Assembly: GCA_003132905.1 (NCBI GenBank)
Contig: PKZC01000249.1
Coordinates: 1-8,216, forward strand
DNA length: 8,216 bases
Direction: 5' to 3'
Source: Bryobacterales bacterium
GTDB lineage: Bacteria; Acidobacteriota; Terriglobia; Bryobacterales; Bryobacteraceae
Positions 1-6,256 of this stretch are shown piece by piece. A model generated the notes under the pieces. That model saw nothing but the letters and a program-made list of their open reading frames with translations. It had not been told where the DNA came from and did not search any database. Each line of letters opens with the position of its first letter. The first letter of the stretch is position 1. The position numbers and the translations under genes are program-made.

Positions 1-564
1 ACGCGCGGCGAGATTGCGCAGTTGGGAATGATCCCGCTGATCTTCATGGGCGGCTGGACTGGCTATGGAATCTATCAGGCCGCCAGCGTTCTGGTCCCCG
101 TGGGATTCCTCAAGTTCTCGCGCGCCATGGAATCGGAAGCGGATTTGCTGGGCTTGGAGTACATGTACAAAGCGGGCTACGATCCAACCGCCTTCGTCGA
201 TTTCTTCGAGAAGATTGAAACTTTGGAAAAGCGGAAACCGGGCACAGTGTCCAAGTTGTTCTCCACGCATCCGCCCACCGACTCTCGCATTCAAGCGGCC
301 CAGAAGAACATCCAGGAATATCTCAAGGCCAAACCCGAGTACGTGCTGACGACGTCTGAATTCAACGATATAAAGGGACGCCTGTTGGCGATGCACAACA
401 AGCGCAAGGTCGACAATCCGGCCGACGGGAACCGTCCCACGCTGCGTCGCGCCCCCGGATCGGGTGGCGGCACGGTGGGTACCGACGAAGATGGCAAGAC
501 ACCGGCATCTTCATCGGATGACGAGGACCGCCCAACTTTAAAGCGCCGGCCCGCGTCTGAATAA
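1..564 (+). CDS. M48-family zinc metalloprotease, C-terminal part (5' end outside window)
   Basis: The frame is open from the first base, so the N-terminus and the HExxH zinc motif lie upstream of the window. What remains starts with a hydrophobic stretch (about codons 10-37). It is followed by Ser-Arg-Ala-Met-Glu-Ser-Glu-Ala-Asp, the ExxAD motif whose first Glu (130-132) is the third zinc ligand in M48 peptidases. Next come the typical Leu-Gly-Leu-Glu-Tyr and Ala-Gly-Tyr-Asp-Pro and, further on, Ser-Thr-His-Pro-Pro-Thr-Asp-Ser-Arg, all usual for M48 proteins of the BepA/Oma1/HtpX kind. These act in envelope protein quality control, at or across the membrane. The last 50 or so residues are a low-complexity Gly/Ser/Asp tail holding Arg-Pro-Thr-Leu-Arg-Arg and Arg-Pro-Thr-Leu-Lys-Arg-Arg. 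The family call is solid; the substrate is unknown. A strong terminator follows 20 bases after the stop. Confidence 0.88.
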   Translation, partial: TRGEIAQLGMIPLIFMGGWTGYGIYQAASVLVPVGFLKFSRAMESEADLLGLEYMYKAGYDPTAFVDFFEKIETLEKRKPGTVSKLFSTHPPTDSRIQAAQKNIQEYLKAKPEYVLTTSEFNDIKGRLLAMHNKRKVDNPADGNRPTLRRAPGSGGGTVGTDEDGKTPASSSDDEDRPTLKRRPASE

Positions 565-584
565 CAGATACCTTCTCCTCCTTA

Positions 585-626
585 AAAAGGCTCATGGCGC
601 ATAAAGCACCATGGGCCTTTTGTTTT
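585..626 (+). terminator. Strong rho-independent terminator after the M48 gene
   Basis: The arm AAAAGGCTCATGG (585-597) pairs with CCATGGGCCTTTT (609-621) over 13 positions with a single T-G wobble. Two further G-C pairs (599/607 and 600/606) can form inside, leaving an ATAAA loop. The 3' arm runs into TTTTGTTTT (618-626). The hairpin ends the M48 transcript and overlaps the first possible start codon of the next frame (ATG at 611), which argues against that start. Confidence 0.88.
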
Positions 627-644
627 ATTTGCCTCTCGCACGGC

Positions 645-650
645 TAAACT
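645..650 (+). promoter_or_regulatory. Possible -10 box for the M28 gene (leaderless arrangement)
   Basis: TAAACT lies five bases before the chosen ATG at 656 and matches the TAnnnT pattern. Transcription starting about 6-7 bases downstream would begin at or next to the ATG, giving a leaderless mRNA. This fits the absence of any Shine-Dalgarno sequence there. A weak TTGTTT (620-625) lies 19 bases upstream as a -35 candidate. This is inference from position and pattern only. Confidence 0.3.
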
Positions 651-655
651 GGATC

Positions 656-2242
656 ATGCGCTCGACGGTCGTCCTGGCACTATTCCTTATCGCCACAGGA
701 GCTTCGGCCGGAACGGACTGGCTGGGGGCGGGGAAAGACTGGTGGGCGCACGTCCGCTTCCTCGCCAGCGACGAATTGGAAGGCCGCCAAGTGGGTACAA
801 AAGGTTACAACACGGCCGCCGGGTATGTGGTTCGCCAATTCAAGCGCGCTGGCCTCGCCCCCGGCGCTGGTTCCAGTTATTCACAGCCGGTTGAGTTCAT
901 CCAAACGACACTCGATGAACCGGGATCGAACCTCTCGCTGGTTCGCGATGGCAAAGCGATTCCCGTCAAGCTGGGGGACGAAGCGTTCCTGCGTTGGGCA
1001 AGCAAACCGATCCCGGACGTGGACGCCCCGCTCGTGTTCGCCGGATATGGCTTGGATATTCCCGAAGCCGGCTACAGCGATCTGAACGAATCGAACTTGC
1101 GTGGCGCGGTGGTGGTCTATCTCGCGGGAGGTCCAGCCAATATACCGGGCAACCTGCGGTCACACTATTCGTCCACCGAAGAGCGTACGAAAGCCCTGAA
1201 GGCCGCTGGCGCGGTGGGCTCCATCAACATTTTGAATCCACGAAGCATGGAAGTACCGTGGGCGCGCTATAGCGCCAATCGGCTGCAAGCGCGCATGTCG
1301 CTGGCCGACCCCGCGTTTTCAGAAGGCGGAGCAAGTTTCGCCGCCACCTGGAATCCCGCCAAGGCGGACCAGCTTTTCGAAGGCTCCGGCCATTCCATCG
1401 GCGAGATTCTGGATGCCGCCGATCACAACCGCCCGCTGCCGCACTTCGCGCTTACCTCTAAAGTGCGCGCCCACGTTGCGACAACAAGCGAGAAGGTCCG
1501 CTCCCAAAACGTGGTCGGCCTGCGGCCTGGCCTCGATCCCCAACTCAAGAACGAGTTCGTCATTCTGTCCGCGCATCTGGATCACCTGGGCGTGGGCAAG
1601 CCAGTGAATGGCGACGCCATTTTCAACGGAGCCATGGATGACGCTTCCGGCATCGCCTCAATCATTGAGATCGCGCGCACGCTGCAAACACGGAACGTCC
1701 AGACCAAGCGCTCCATTCTTTTTCTCGCGGTGACAGGCGAAGAGGAAGGCGAACTCGGCTCCCAATATTTCGCCGAGCGTCCCACGGTGCGCGGCCGCAT
1801 GGTAGCCGACATCAATATGGATATGTTCCTGCCCTTGTTTCCGCTGCATTACCTGGAGGTGCAGGGCTTGAACGAATCCACGCTGGGCGACGACATCCGC
1901 GCCGTATCGTCAGCGGCTAACGTCGAGGTGCAGGCCGACAAGGAACCCGACGCCAATCGTTTTATTCGCAGCGATCAGTACAGCTTCATCAAGATGGGCG
2001 TGCCCGCGCTGGCTTTCAAATTCGGCTGGATTCCAGGCAGTCCCGAAGAAAAGATCTTCAAGGATTGGCTCAGCACACGCTATCATGGCGTGTCCGATGA
2101 CGCCAGCCAGCCGGTGGATCTGGCCGCAGCCGCGCAGTTCAACAGCATCCTCGCGGCATTGCTCGAACGAGTCGCCGACGCCCCGCAGGCGCCCGAGTGG
2201 AAGCCGGATAGTTTCTTCCGCCGCTTCGTCCCGGCGCATTAA
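656..2242 (+). CDS. Secreted M28-family zinc metallopeptidase with PA-like insertion
   Basis: This is a 528-residue protein, probably an exported aminopeptidase using two zinc ions. The start at 656 is chosen because it gives a clean signal peptide (MRSTVVLALFLIATGASA, cleavage near residue 18). The in-frame ATG at 611 lies inside the upstream terminator hairpin and would add 15 poorly fitting residues. Residues about 120-200 resemble a PA (protease-associated) domain, starting near LVFAGYGLDIPEAGY. The peptidase core follows, with the M28 metal and catalytic residues in order: His307 in SAHLDHLG, Asp328 in GAMDDASG, Glu362-Glu363 in TGEEEGELGS (general base, then ligand), Asp389 in INMDMF and His477 in YHGVSDD. 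All five sites are present, so it should be active. No Shine-Dalgarno is visible. It lies downstream of a terminator and so is probably its own unit. The natural substrate cannot be told; dipeptides or peptide N-termini are usual for the family. Confidence 0.92.
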   Translation: MRSTVVLALFLIATGASAGTDWLGAGKDWWAHVRFLASDELEGRQVGTKGYNTAAGYVVRQFKRAGLAPGAGSSYSQPVEFIQTTLDEPGSNLSLVRDGKAIPVKLGDEAFLRWASKPIPDVDAPLVFAGYGLDIPEAGYSDLNESNLRGAVVVYLAGGPANIPGNLRSHYSSTEERTKALKAAGAVGSINILNPRSMEVPWARYSANRLQARMSLADPAFSEGGASFAATWNPAKADQLFEGSGHSIGEILDAADHNRPLPHFALTSKVRAHVATTSEKVRSQNVVGLRPGLDPQLKNEFVILSAHLDHLGVGKPVNGDAIFNGAMDDASGIASIIEIARTLQTRNVQTKRSILFLAVTGEEEGELGSQYFAERPTVRGRMVADINMDMFLPLFPLHYLEVQGLNESTLGDDIRAVSSAANVEVQADKEPDANRFIRSDQYSFIKMGVPALAFKFGWIPGSPEEKIFKDWLSTRYHGVSDDASQPVDLAAAAQFNSILAALLERVADAPQAPEWKPDSFFRRFVPAH

Positions 2243-2266
2243 TTCCAGCCCATAGGTAGCGCCTGA

Positions 2267-2404
2267 AACGTGCGTCGACTGAAAACCTCGCTGTACTTTG
2301 CGTATTACAACTTCTGCCGGCCGCGCAAGACGACCCGCGTGACGCCCGCCGTGCAAGCGGGAATCACCGATCATGTTTGGCATTTGGCAGAATTCCTGGC
2401 GTAG
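2267..2404 (+). pseudogene. Remnant of an IS transposase C-terminus
   Basis: Between the M28 gene and the next ORF, frame 2 is open from 2267 to a TAG at 2402-2404. It encodes about 45 residues that include YFAYYNFCR and RVTPAVQAGITDHVW. I recognise this as the C-terminal end of a bacterial IS (IS1-like) transposase, whose intact forms typically read close to HFxxYNFCRIHKTLRVTPAMEAGITDHVW. Here the usual Ile-His and Leu of the central part are Pro-Arg and Thr (NFCRPRKTTRVTP), suggesting erosion. There is no plausible start or upstream transposase sequence: the frame is closed by TGA at 2264 and the M28 gene ends at 2242. It is therefore a dead fragment of an element once inserted here. No terminal inverted repeat was identified. 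The match is from memory, not from a search. Confidence 0.62.
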
Positions 2405-2407
2405 AAT
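2377..2407 (+). promoter_or_regulatory. Weak candidate promoter for the small membrane ORF
   Basis: TAGAAT (2402-2407) matches the -10 consensus at five of six positions. TTGGCA (2377-2382) could be the -35 with a long 19-base spacer. Transcription would start near 2414, a few bases before the TTG at 2422. The boxes lie within the end of the transposase remnant, so the similarity may be chance, or the promoter may have been recruited from the remnant. Confidence 0.27.
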
Positions 2408-2421
2408 AGGGCCAGCGCACA

Positions 2422-2631
2422 TTGATCAAGAGGCTCCCGTTCCTACTGGTGGGGATATTGTATGTGTGGTTCGCCATTCGCAGCTTTCGTAATCCAGAGG
2501 CCGTAAAGACAATGAACAGGCGCGCTCCTTGGGGAAGGTTTCCCGTTTCCTTCTTCAAGGGTCTTGGATTTTTATGGGGCCTTATCGCAATCCTATTTTT
2601 CTATTTGGCTGTCAATCCCCTATCGAAGTAA
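2422..2631 (+). CDS. Small two-helix membrane protein, unknown function
   Basis: This is a 69-residue protein that I do not recognise. It starts at TTG 2422, just after an in-frame TAG at 2407-2409, so no longer version exists; an internal GTG at 2449 would cut into the first helix. Residues about 5-20 (LPFLLVGILYVWFAIR) and 48-64 (LGFLWGLIAILFFYLAV) are hydrophobic enough to span the membrane. They are joined by a basic loop (KTMNRRAPWGR). Base composition is more AT-rich than in the flanking genes, mainly in the Phe/Ile/Leu-rich second helix. It lies between a transposase remnant and the ABC exporter genes, 129 bases before the exporter start. No Shine-Dalgarno is evident. The regular hydrophobic pattern supports a real gene, but homologues would be needed to be sure. 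Confidence 0.55.
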   Translation: MIKRLPFLLVGILYVWFAIRSFRNPEAVKTMNRRAPWGRFPVSFFKGLGFLWGLIAILFFYLAVNPLSK

Positions 2632-2692
2632 AATCAACCAACGCACCTTTCAGACGCAACCGGCCCATTTGCAAATCGTCCTCTGGTGGGTC

Positions 2693-2705
2693 AGGATAGT
2701 ATCCT
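2693..2705. promoter_or_regulatory. 13-nt dyad upstream of the ABC exporter operon, possible operator
   Basis: AGGATA-G-TATCCT is a perfect inverted repeat with 6-base arms and a one-base centre. It lies 55 bases before the chosen ATG of the first exporter gene, in non-coding DNA. It contains TAGTAT and TATCCT, either of which might serve as a weak -10 element, so a repressor bound here would block transcription. No regulator gene is present in the window. Function is inferred from symmetry and position only. Confidence 0.33.
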
Positions 2706-2760
2706 ACGCCCCAGAATCATCCGTGTAGCCAGTGAGTCTGAACCTGTTCGTCGAACTCTC

Positions 2761-4515
2761 ATGTCCAACAGCGTAGCCAAACCTCAACGCAAGCGTCCGC
2801 CCTCCTCCGGGCTGATGTTGCTCCTTAAGCCGTATCGATCGCTGGTCGCCCTCCTGGTTGTACTAACCATCGCAGGCAATGCCCTGAACCTGGTGGTCCC
2901 GAAGCTGATCTCTCACGCTATCGACGCCTACACGCAGGGCCGCTTCGTTCTCAACACCGTTGTCGTGCAATTTGTGGTGGTAGGCTTCTTGGTTTTTCTG
3001 TTTACTTACGCGCAGAACGCCGTTCAGATTTGGGCGTCGGAACGAGTGGCCAAAGATCTGCGTACGCGCCTGGCGGCGAAGATCTCCGTCCAGTCCTTCG
3101 CCTGGGTGGAAAAGTTGACGCCTGCCAAGCTGCTCACGAATCTTACCTCTGACGTGGACGCGGTCAAGGTGTTTGTATCGCAGGCCATCGCCTCCATCAT
3201 TGCGTCGCTCTTCTTGATCGTCGGGGCCAGTGTGCTGCTCCTTTCCATCAACTGGCGGCTGGGGCTCGCCATCCTGGGCGTGGTTCCATTCATCGCCATC
3301 ACATTTCAGTTAGTGCTGCGCAAAGTCCGAACCCTTTTCAGGAAGGCGCAGGAAGCCATCGATTGGCTGAATCGCGTCATTAACGAAAGCATCCTGGGCG
3401 CCTCGCTCATCCGGCTTCTCAATACGCAGCAGCTCGAAAGCCAAAAATTCCTGCAGGCCAACACCGAAGCCAGGGACCTGGGCCTCAGCATTCTGCGCTT
3501 GTTCGCCACCTTGATCCCGGCCATCACTCTGGCTGTGAATGTGGCCACCGTCATCATCCTGGTGCTGGGCGGCCATTACGTAATCGCCGGCAGTATGACA
3601 TTGGGCGATTTCACCGCCTTCAATTCATACTTGGCCATCCTGATCTTTCCCATCATCCTCATCGGATTCATGAGCAACGTCATCGCGCAGGCTTCCGCCT
3701 CCTACATGCGCATCGGTGCGATTCTGAATACTCCCGAAGAAGAGAAACTCGGGCACATCGTCACAGACCTGAGAGGCGAGGTTGGCATGGATCACGTTTC
3801 GTTGTCCTTCGGCGAAAAGATGGTGCTGAAAGACGTCACGTTCCAGGTGCCCCCCGGGACGAATACTGCCATCATCGGACCCACCGCCGCGGGCAAGACT
3901 CAGCTTCTTTACCTGCTCATCGGACTCCTCAAACCTACCTCCGGCACGGTTACTTACGATGGCGAGCCCATCGACGAATATGACAAAGAAGCCCTGCACA
4001 GGCGCGTCGGGTTTGTTTTCCAGGACAGCGTGATCTTTAACCTGACGGTTTTTGAAAACATCGCCTTTAGCACCAGCGCCGAAAAGCCGGATATCGAGAA
4101 AGCCATCGAAACCGCGGAGCTCAACGACTTTATCGCGGCGCTACCCGAAGGACTCGAGACCATCGTCTCGGAGCGGGGAACCAGCCTTTCCGGCGGACAA
4201 AAGCAGCGCGTCATGCTGGCGCGGGCCCTGGCGCTCAATCCACGGGTCCTGCTGCTGGACGATTTCACCGCGCGGGTCGATTCCACTACTGAGCGAGCCA
4301 TTCTAAAAAATGTGCACAAGAATTATCCCGGAATTACGCTGATATCGGTCACCCAGAAGATCGCATCCGTGGTAGATTACGACCAAATCATCCTTCTGAT
4401 GGAGGGTGAGGTTCTGGCCAGTGGAACACATCGGCACCTCATGGAGACATCGCCCGAATATGTCCAGCTCTACGATTCCCAGCGCAGCACCAGCCACTAT
4501 GAAGTACAAGCTTGA
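2761..4515 (+). CDS. ABC exporter half-transporter, degenerate-site subunit of a heterodimer
   Basis: A 584-residue inner-membrane protein: a six-helix type-IV exporter domain (helices roughly at 27-47, 63-85, 141-162, 164-184, 247-269, 284-307) followed by a nucleotide-binding domain. The ATPase motifs are Walker A GPTAAGKT (373-380), Q-loop Gln421, a canonical signature LSGGQ (476-480) and Walker B LLLDD. In Walker B the catalytic Glu is Asp501. The D-loop is ARVD, and the switch His is replaced by Gln532 (SVTQKIASV). Losing Glu and His marks it as the subunit carrying the degenerate site in heterodimers such as TM287/288, BmrCD and LmrCD. ATG 2761 is chosen over an in-frame GTG at 2686, which would run translation through an inverted repeat. 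It overlaps the partner gene by 17 bases. A multidrug or lipid-like substrate is likely but not shown. Confidence 0.92.
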   Translation: MSNSVAKPQRKRPPSSGLMLLLKPYRSLVALLVVLTIAGNALNLVVPKLISHAIDAYTQGRFVLNTVVVQFVVVGFLVFLFTYAQNAVQIWASERVAKDLRTRLAAKISVQSFAWVEKLTPAKLLTNLTSDVDAVKVFVSQAIASIIASLFLIVGASVLLLSINWRLGLAILGVVPFIAITFQLVLRKVRTLFRKAQEAIDWLNRVINESILGASLIRLLNTQQLESQKFLQANTEARDLGLSILRLFATLIPAITLAVNVATVIILVLGGHYVIAGSMTLGDFTAFNSYLAILIFPIILIGFMSNVIAQASASYMRIGAILNTPEEEKLGHIVTDLRGEVGMDHVSLSFGEKMVLKDVTFQVPPGTNTAIIGPTAAGKTQLLYLLIGLLKPTSGTVTYDGEPIDEYDKEALHRRVGFVFQDSVIFNLTVFENIAFSTSAEKPDIEKAIETAELNDFIAALPEGLETIVSERGTSLSGGQKQRVMLARALALNPRVLLLDDFTARVDSTTERAILKNVHKNYPGITLISVTQKIASVVDYDQIILLMEGEVLASGTHRHLMETSPEYVQLYDSQRSTSHYEVQA

Positions 4516-6256
4516 AACGGCCGCCGGTCCCCGCCCCAAGCGCTCGCTGCGGGAATCGAGCAAGAAGTTTCTTCCGTTCTTCGCCACCGAGAAACGGCAC
4601 TGCATCGCGGCTCTCACGGCTATCGTGCTTAGTTCGCTTGCCACGCTCATAGCGCCCGTCTTGATTGTCCGTATCATCGATACCGACATCCGGCTCAAGA
4701 ACATGCACGGCCTGGTGATCTCGTCGCTGATCGTCTTCGCTATTTATTTCACCGGCGCGGTTGCCAGCTATATTCAGGTGAATACCATGGGCGGGGTGGG
4801 CAGAAGAGTCCTGTTTCATTTGCGCAACGCGCTCTTCCTGAAACTCCAGGATCTTCCAGTCGCTTTCTTCAACGAGAACAAGGCCGGCGATTTGATTTCG
4901 CGCCTCAATAACGATACCGACAAGCTGAATCAATTTGTCTCGCAAGCCTTGATGCAGTTTGTCGGCAGCACGTTCCTCATCACGGGCGCGGCCATCTTTC
5001 TGGTCAGTCTGAATATCAAACTCGGCTTCGCCGCCCTGCTGCCTGCCCTGGGTGTCCTGGTCTTTACCCGCGGAACTTCGGCCTGGATCAAGCGCAAGAA
5101 TCTGCGCAGCTTGCAGTCGCTCGGAGGGATGAGCTCCGAAGTGCAGGAAAGCCTGAACAATTTCAAGGTAATCGTTGCTTTTAATCGCGTCGACTATTTC
5201 AAGTGGAAATTTAATTCGGCCAACGAGAAAAACTTCGCGGCTTCCGTCTCGGCGGGCTATGCCAACAATGTCTTCATGCCTCTGTATGGCCTGGCTTCCC
5301 ATATGGCGCAACTCGTCGTAGTCGCTTATGGCATTTATCTCATCGAAGCCGGCCAAGTCACCCTCGGCCTGCTCATCGGGTTTCTGTTCTACGTGAACAA
5401 TCTCTACGGTCCCATGCGCCAGTTGGCCACGGTATGGTCGTCGTTCCAGCTTGCGATGGCGGGGGTGGATCGTATCTCGGAAGTGCTGGCGCTGGAATCG
5501 AACTTGCCGGTGGTCGAAGCCCGCGCATCCGATTCGGATTCAGTCCTCTCCTTTCGCCAGGTGTGGTTCCAATATCCCGACGGAAAAGAAGTGCTACGCG
5601 ACGTCAGTTTCGAGATGGAGAAAGGCAAGGCCTACGCGCTGGTGGGTCCAACCGGCGGCGGCAAGACCACCACAGCTAGTTTGATGGCTCGCCTGTACGA
5701 TCCTACCCAAGGCTCGGTGCTGCTACACGGCCGCGACATCCGTTCCTACACTCCGGAAGAGCGCGCGCAAAAGATCGGTTTCATCCTGCAAGATCCGTTT
5801 CTTTTCAGCGGCACGGTGCGGGACAACATCATCTATGGCAACGCCCCGTTCAAGGATTACTCCAGCCAGCAGCTCGCCTCGGTTCTGGAGGAAGCCAATC
5901 TTTCCACCCTGATTTCCCGCTTTTCCGAGGGCCTCGATACCGTCGTCACTACCAGCGGAAACAGCATCAGCCTGGGACAGAAGCAGCTCATCGCGTTTAT
6001 GAGAGCGGCGCTCAGAAGGCCGGAATTGCTGATCCTGGACGAGGCCACAGCCAACATCGACACGGTCACCGAAGAGCTGCTCCAGGAAATCCTGCTCAAG
6101 CTGCCGCCTTCCACAACGAGAGTCATCATCGCGCATCGCTTGAACACCATCGACAACGTGGATCAGATTTTCTTCGTCAATTCCGGCGAGATCACCTTGG
6201 CGGGATCGATGGAGCACGCCGTCGATATGCTGCTGCACGAAAAACGAGCCAGCTAA
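4499..6256 (+). CDS. ABC exporter half-transporter, catalytic subunit of the heterodimer
   Basis: A 585-residue partner of the preceding gene with the same plan: six membrane helices (about 36-60, 71-95, 150-170, 172-192, 258-281, 287-308), then the ATPase domain. Walker A GPTGGGKT (383-390), Q-loop Gln431, Walker B LILDE with catalytic Glu515, and switch His546 in IIAHRLNTI are all canonical. Its signature is altered to ISLGQ (490-494). In the head-to-tail dimer, its intact Walker A, Walker B and His pair with the partner's LSGGQ to make the working ATP site. Its poor signature faces the partner's degenerate Walker motifs. ATG 4499 gives a 17-base overlap with the upstream gene, consistent with translational coupling. 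An in-frame start at 4406 would overlap about 110 bases and add unrelated residues. The stop interlocks with the stop of the convergent monooxygenase gene. Confidence 0.92.
   Translation: MKYKLETAAGPRPKRSLRESSKKFLPFFATEKRHCIAALTAIVLSSLATLIAPVLIVRIIDTDIRLKNMHGLVISSLIVFAIYFTGAVASYIQVNTMGGVGRRVLFHLRNALFLKLQDLPVAFFNENKAGDLISRLNNDTDKLNQFVSQALMQFVGSTFLITGAAIFLVSLNIKLGFAALLPALGVLVFTRGTSAWIKRKNLRSLQSLGGMSSEVQESLNNFKVIVAFNRVDYFKWKFNSANEKNFAASVSAGYANNVFMPLYGLASHMAQLVVVAYGIYLIEAGQVTLGLLIGFLFYVNNLYGPMRQLATVWSSFQLAMAGVDRISEVLALESNLPVVEARASDSDSVLSFRQVWFQYPDGKEVLRDVSFEMEKGKAYALVGPTGGGKTTTASLMARLYDPTQGSVLLHGRDIRSYTPEERAQKIGFILQDPFLFSGTVRDNIIYGNAPFKDYSSQQLASVLEEANLSTLISRFSEGLDTVVTTSGNSISLGQKQLIAFMRAALRRPELLILDEATANIDTVTEELLQEILLKLPPSTTRVIIAHRLNTIDNVDQIFFVNSGEITLAGSMEHAVDMLLHEKRAS

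Noticed and set aside
611..655. N-terminal extension of the M28 protein starting at ATG 611
   Set aside because: The codon lies inside the terminator hairpin of the upstream gene, and the 15 extra residues would precede an otherwise perfect signal peptide.
2378..2400. Possible sigma-54 promoter (TGGCA ... CTGGC)
   Set aside because: The GG and GC elements are one base off the strict spacing, and the -12 element does not match TTGC.
1910..2422. Antisense open frame of 170 codons opposite the end of the M28 gene and the transposase remnant
   Set aside because: It overlaps conserved M28 catalytic motifs on the other strand, shows no domain, and crosses an intergenic boundary; it is a by-product of codon bias.
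2686..2760. N-terminal extension of the first ABC subunit starting at GTG 2686
   Set aside because: It would place the inverted repeat at 2693-2705 in coding sequence and adds 25 polar residues not expected in this family; ATG 2761 is more plausible.
4406..4498. N-terminal extension of the second ABC subunit from 4406
   Set aside because: It would overlap the end of the first subunit's ATPase domain by about 110 bases and adds residues unlike the family; ATG 4499 gives the usual short coupling overlap.
4439..5356. Long (305-codon) antisense open frame on the minus strand opposite the second ABC gene
   Set aside because: The plus strand encodes an unmistakable ABC exporter here. The antisense translation is charged low-complexity sequence without recognisable domains, as expected opposite a GC-rich gene.
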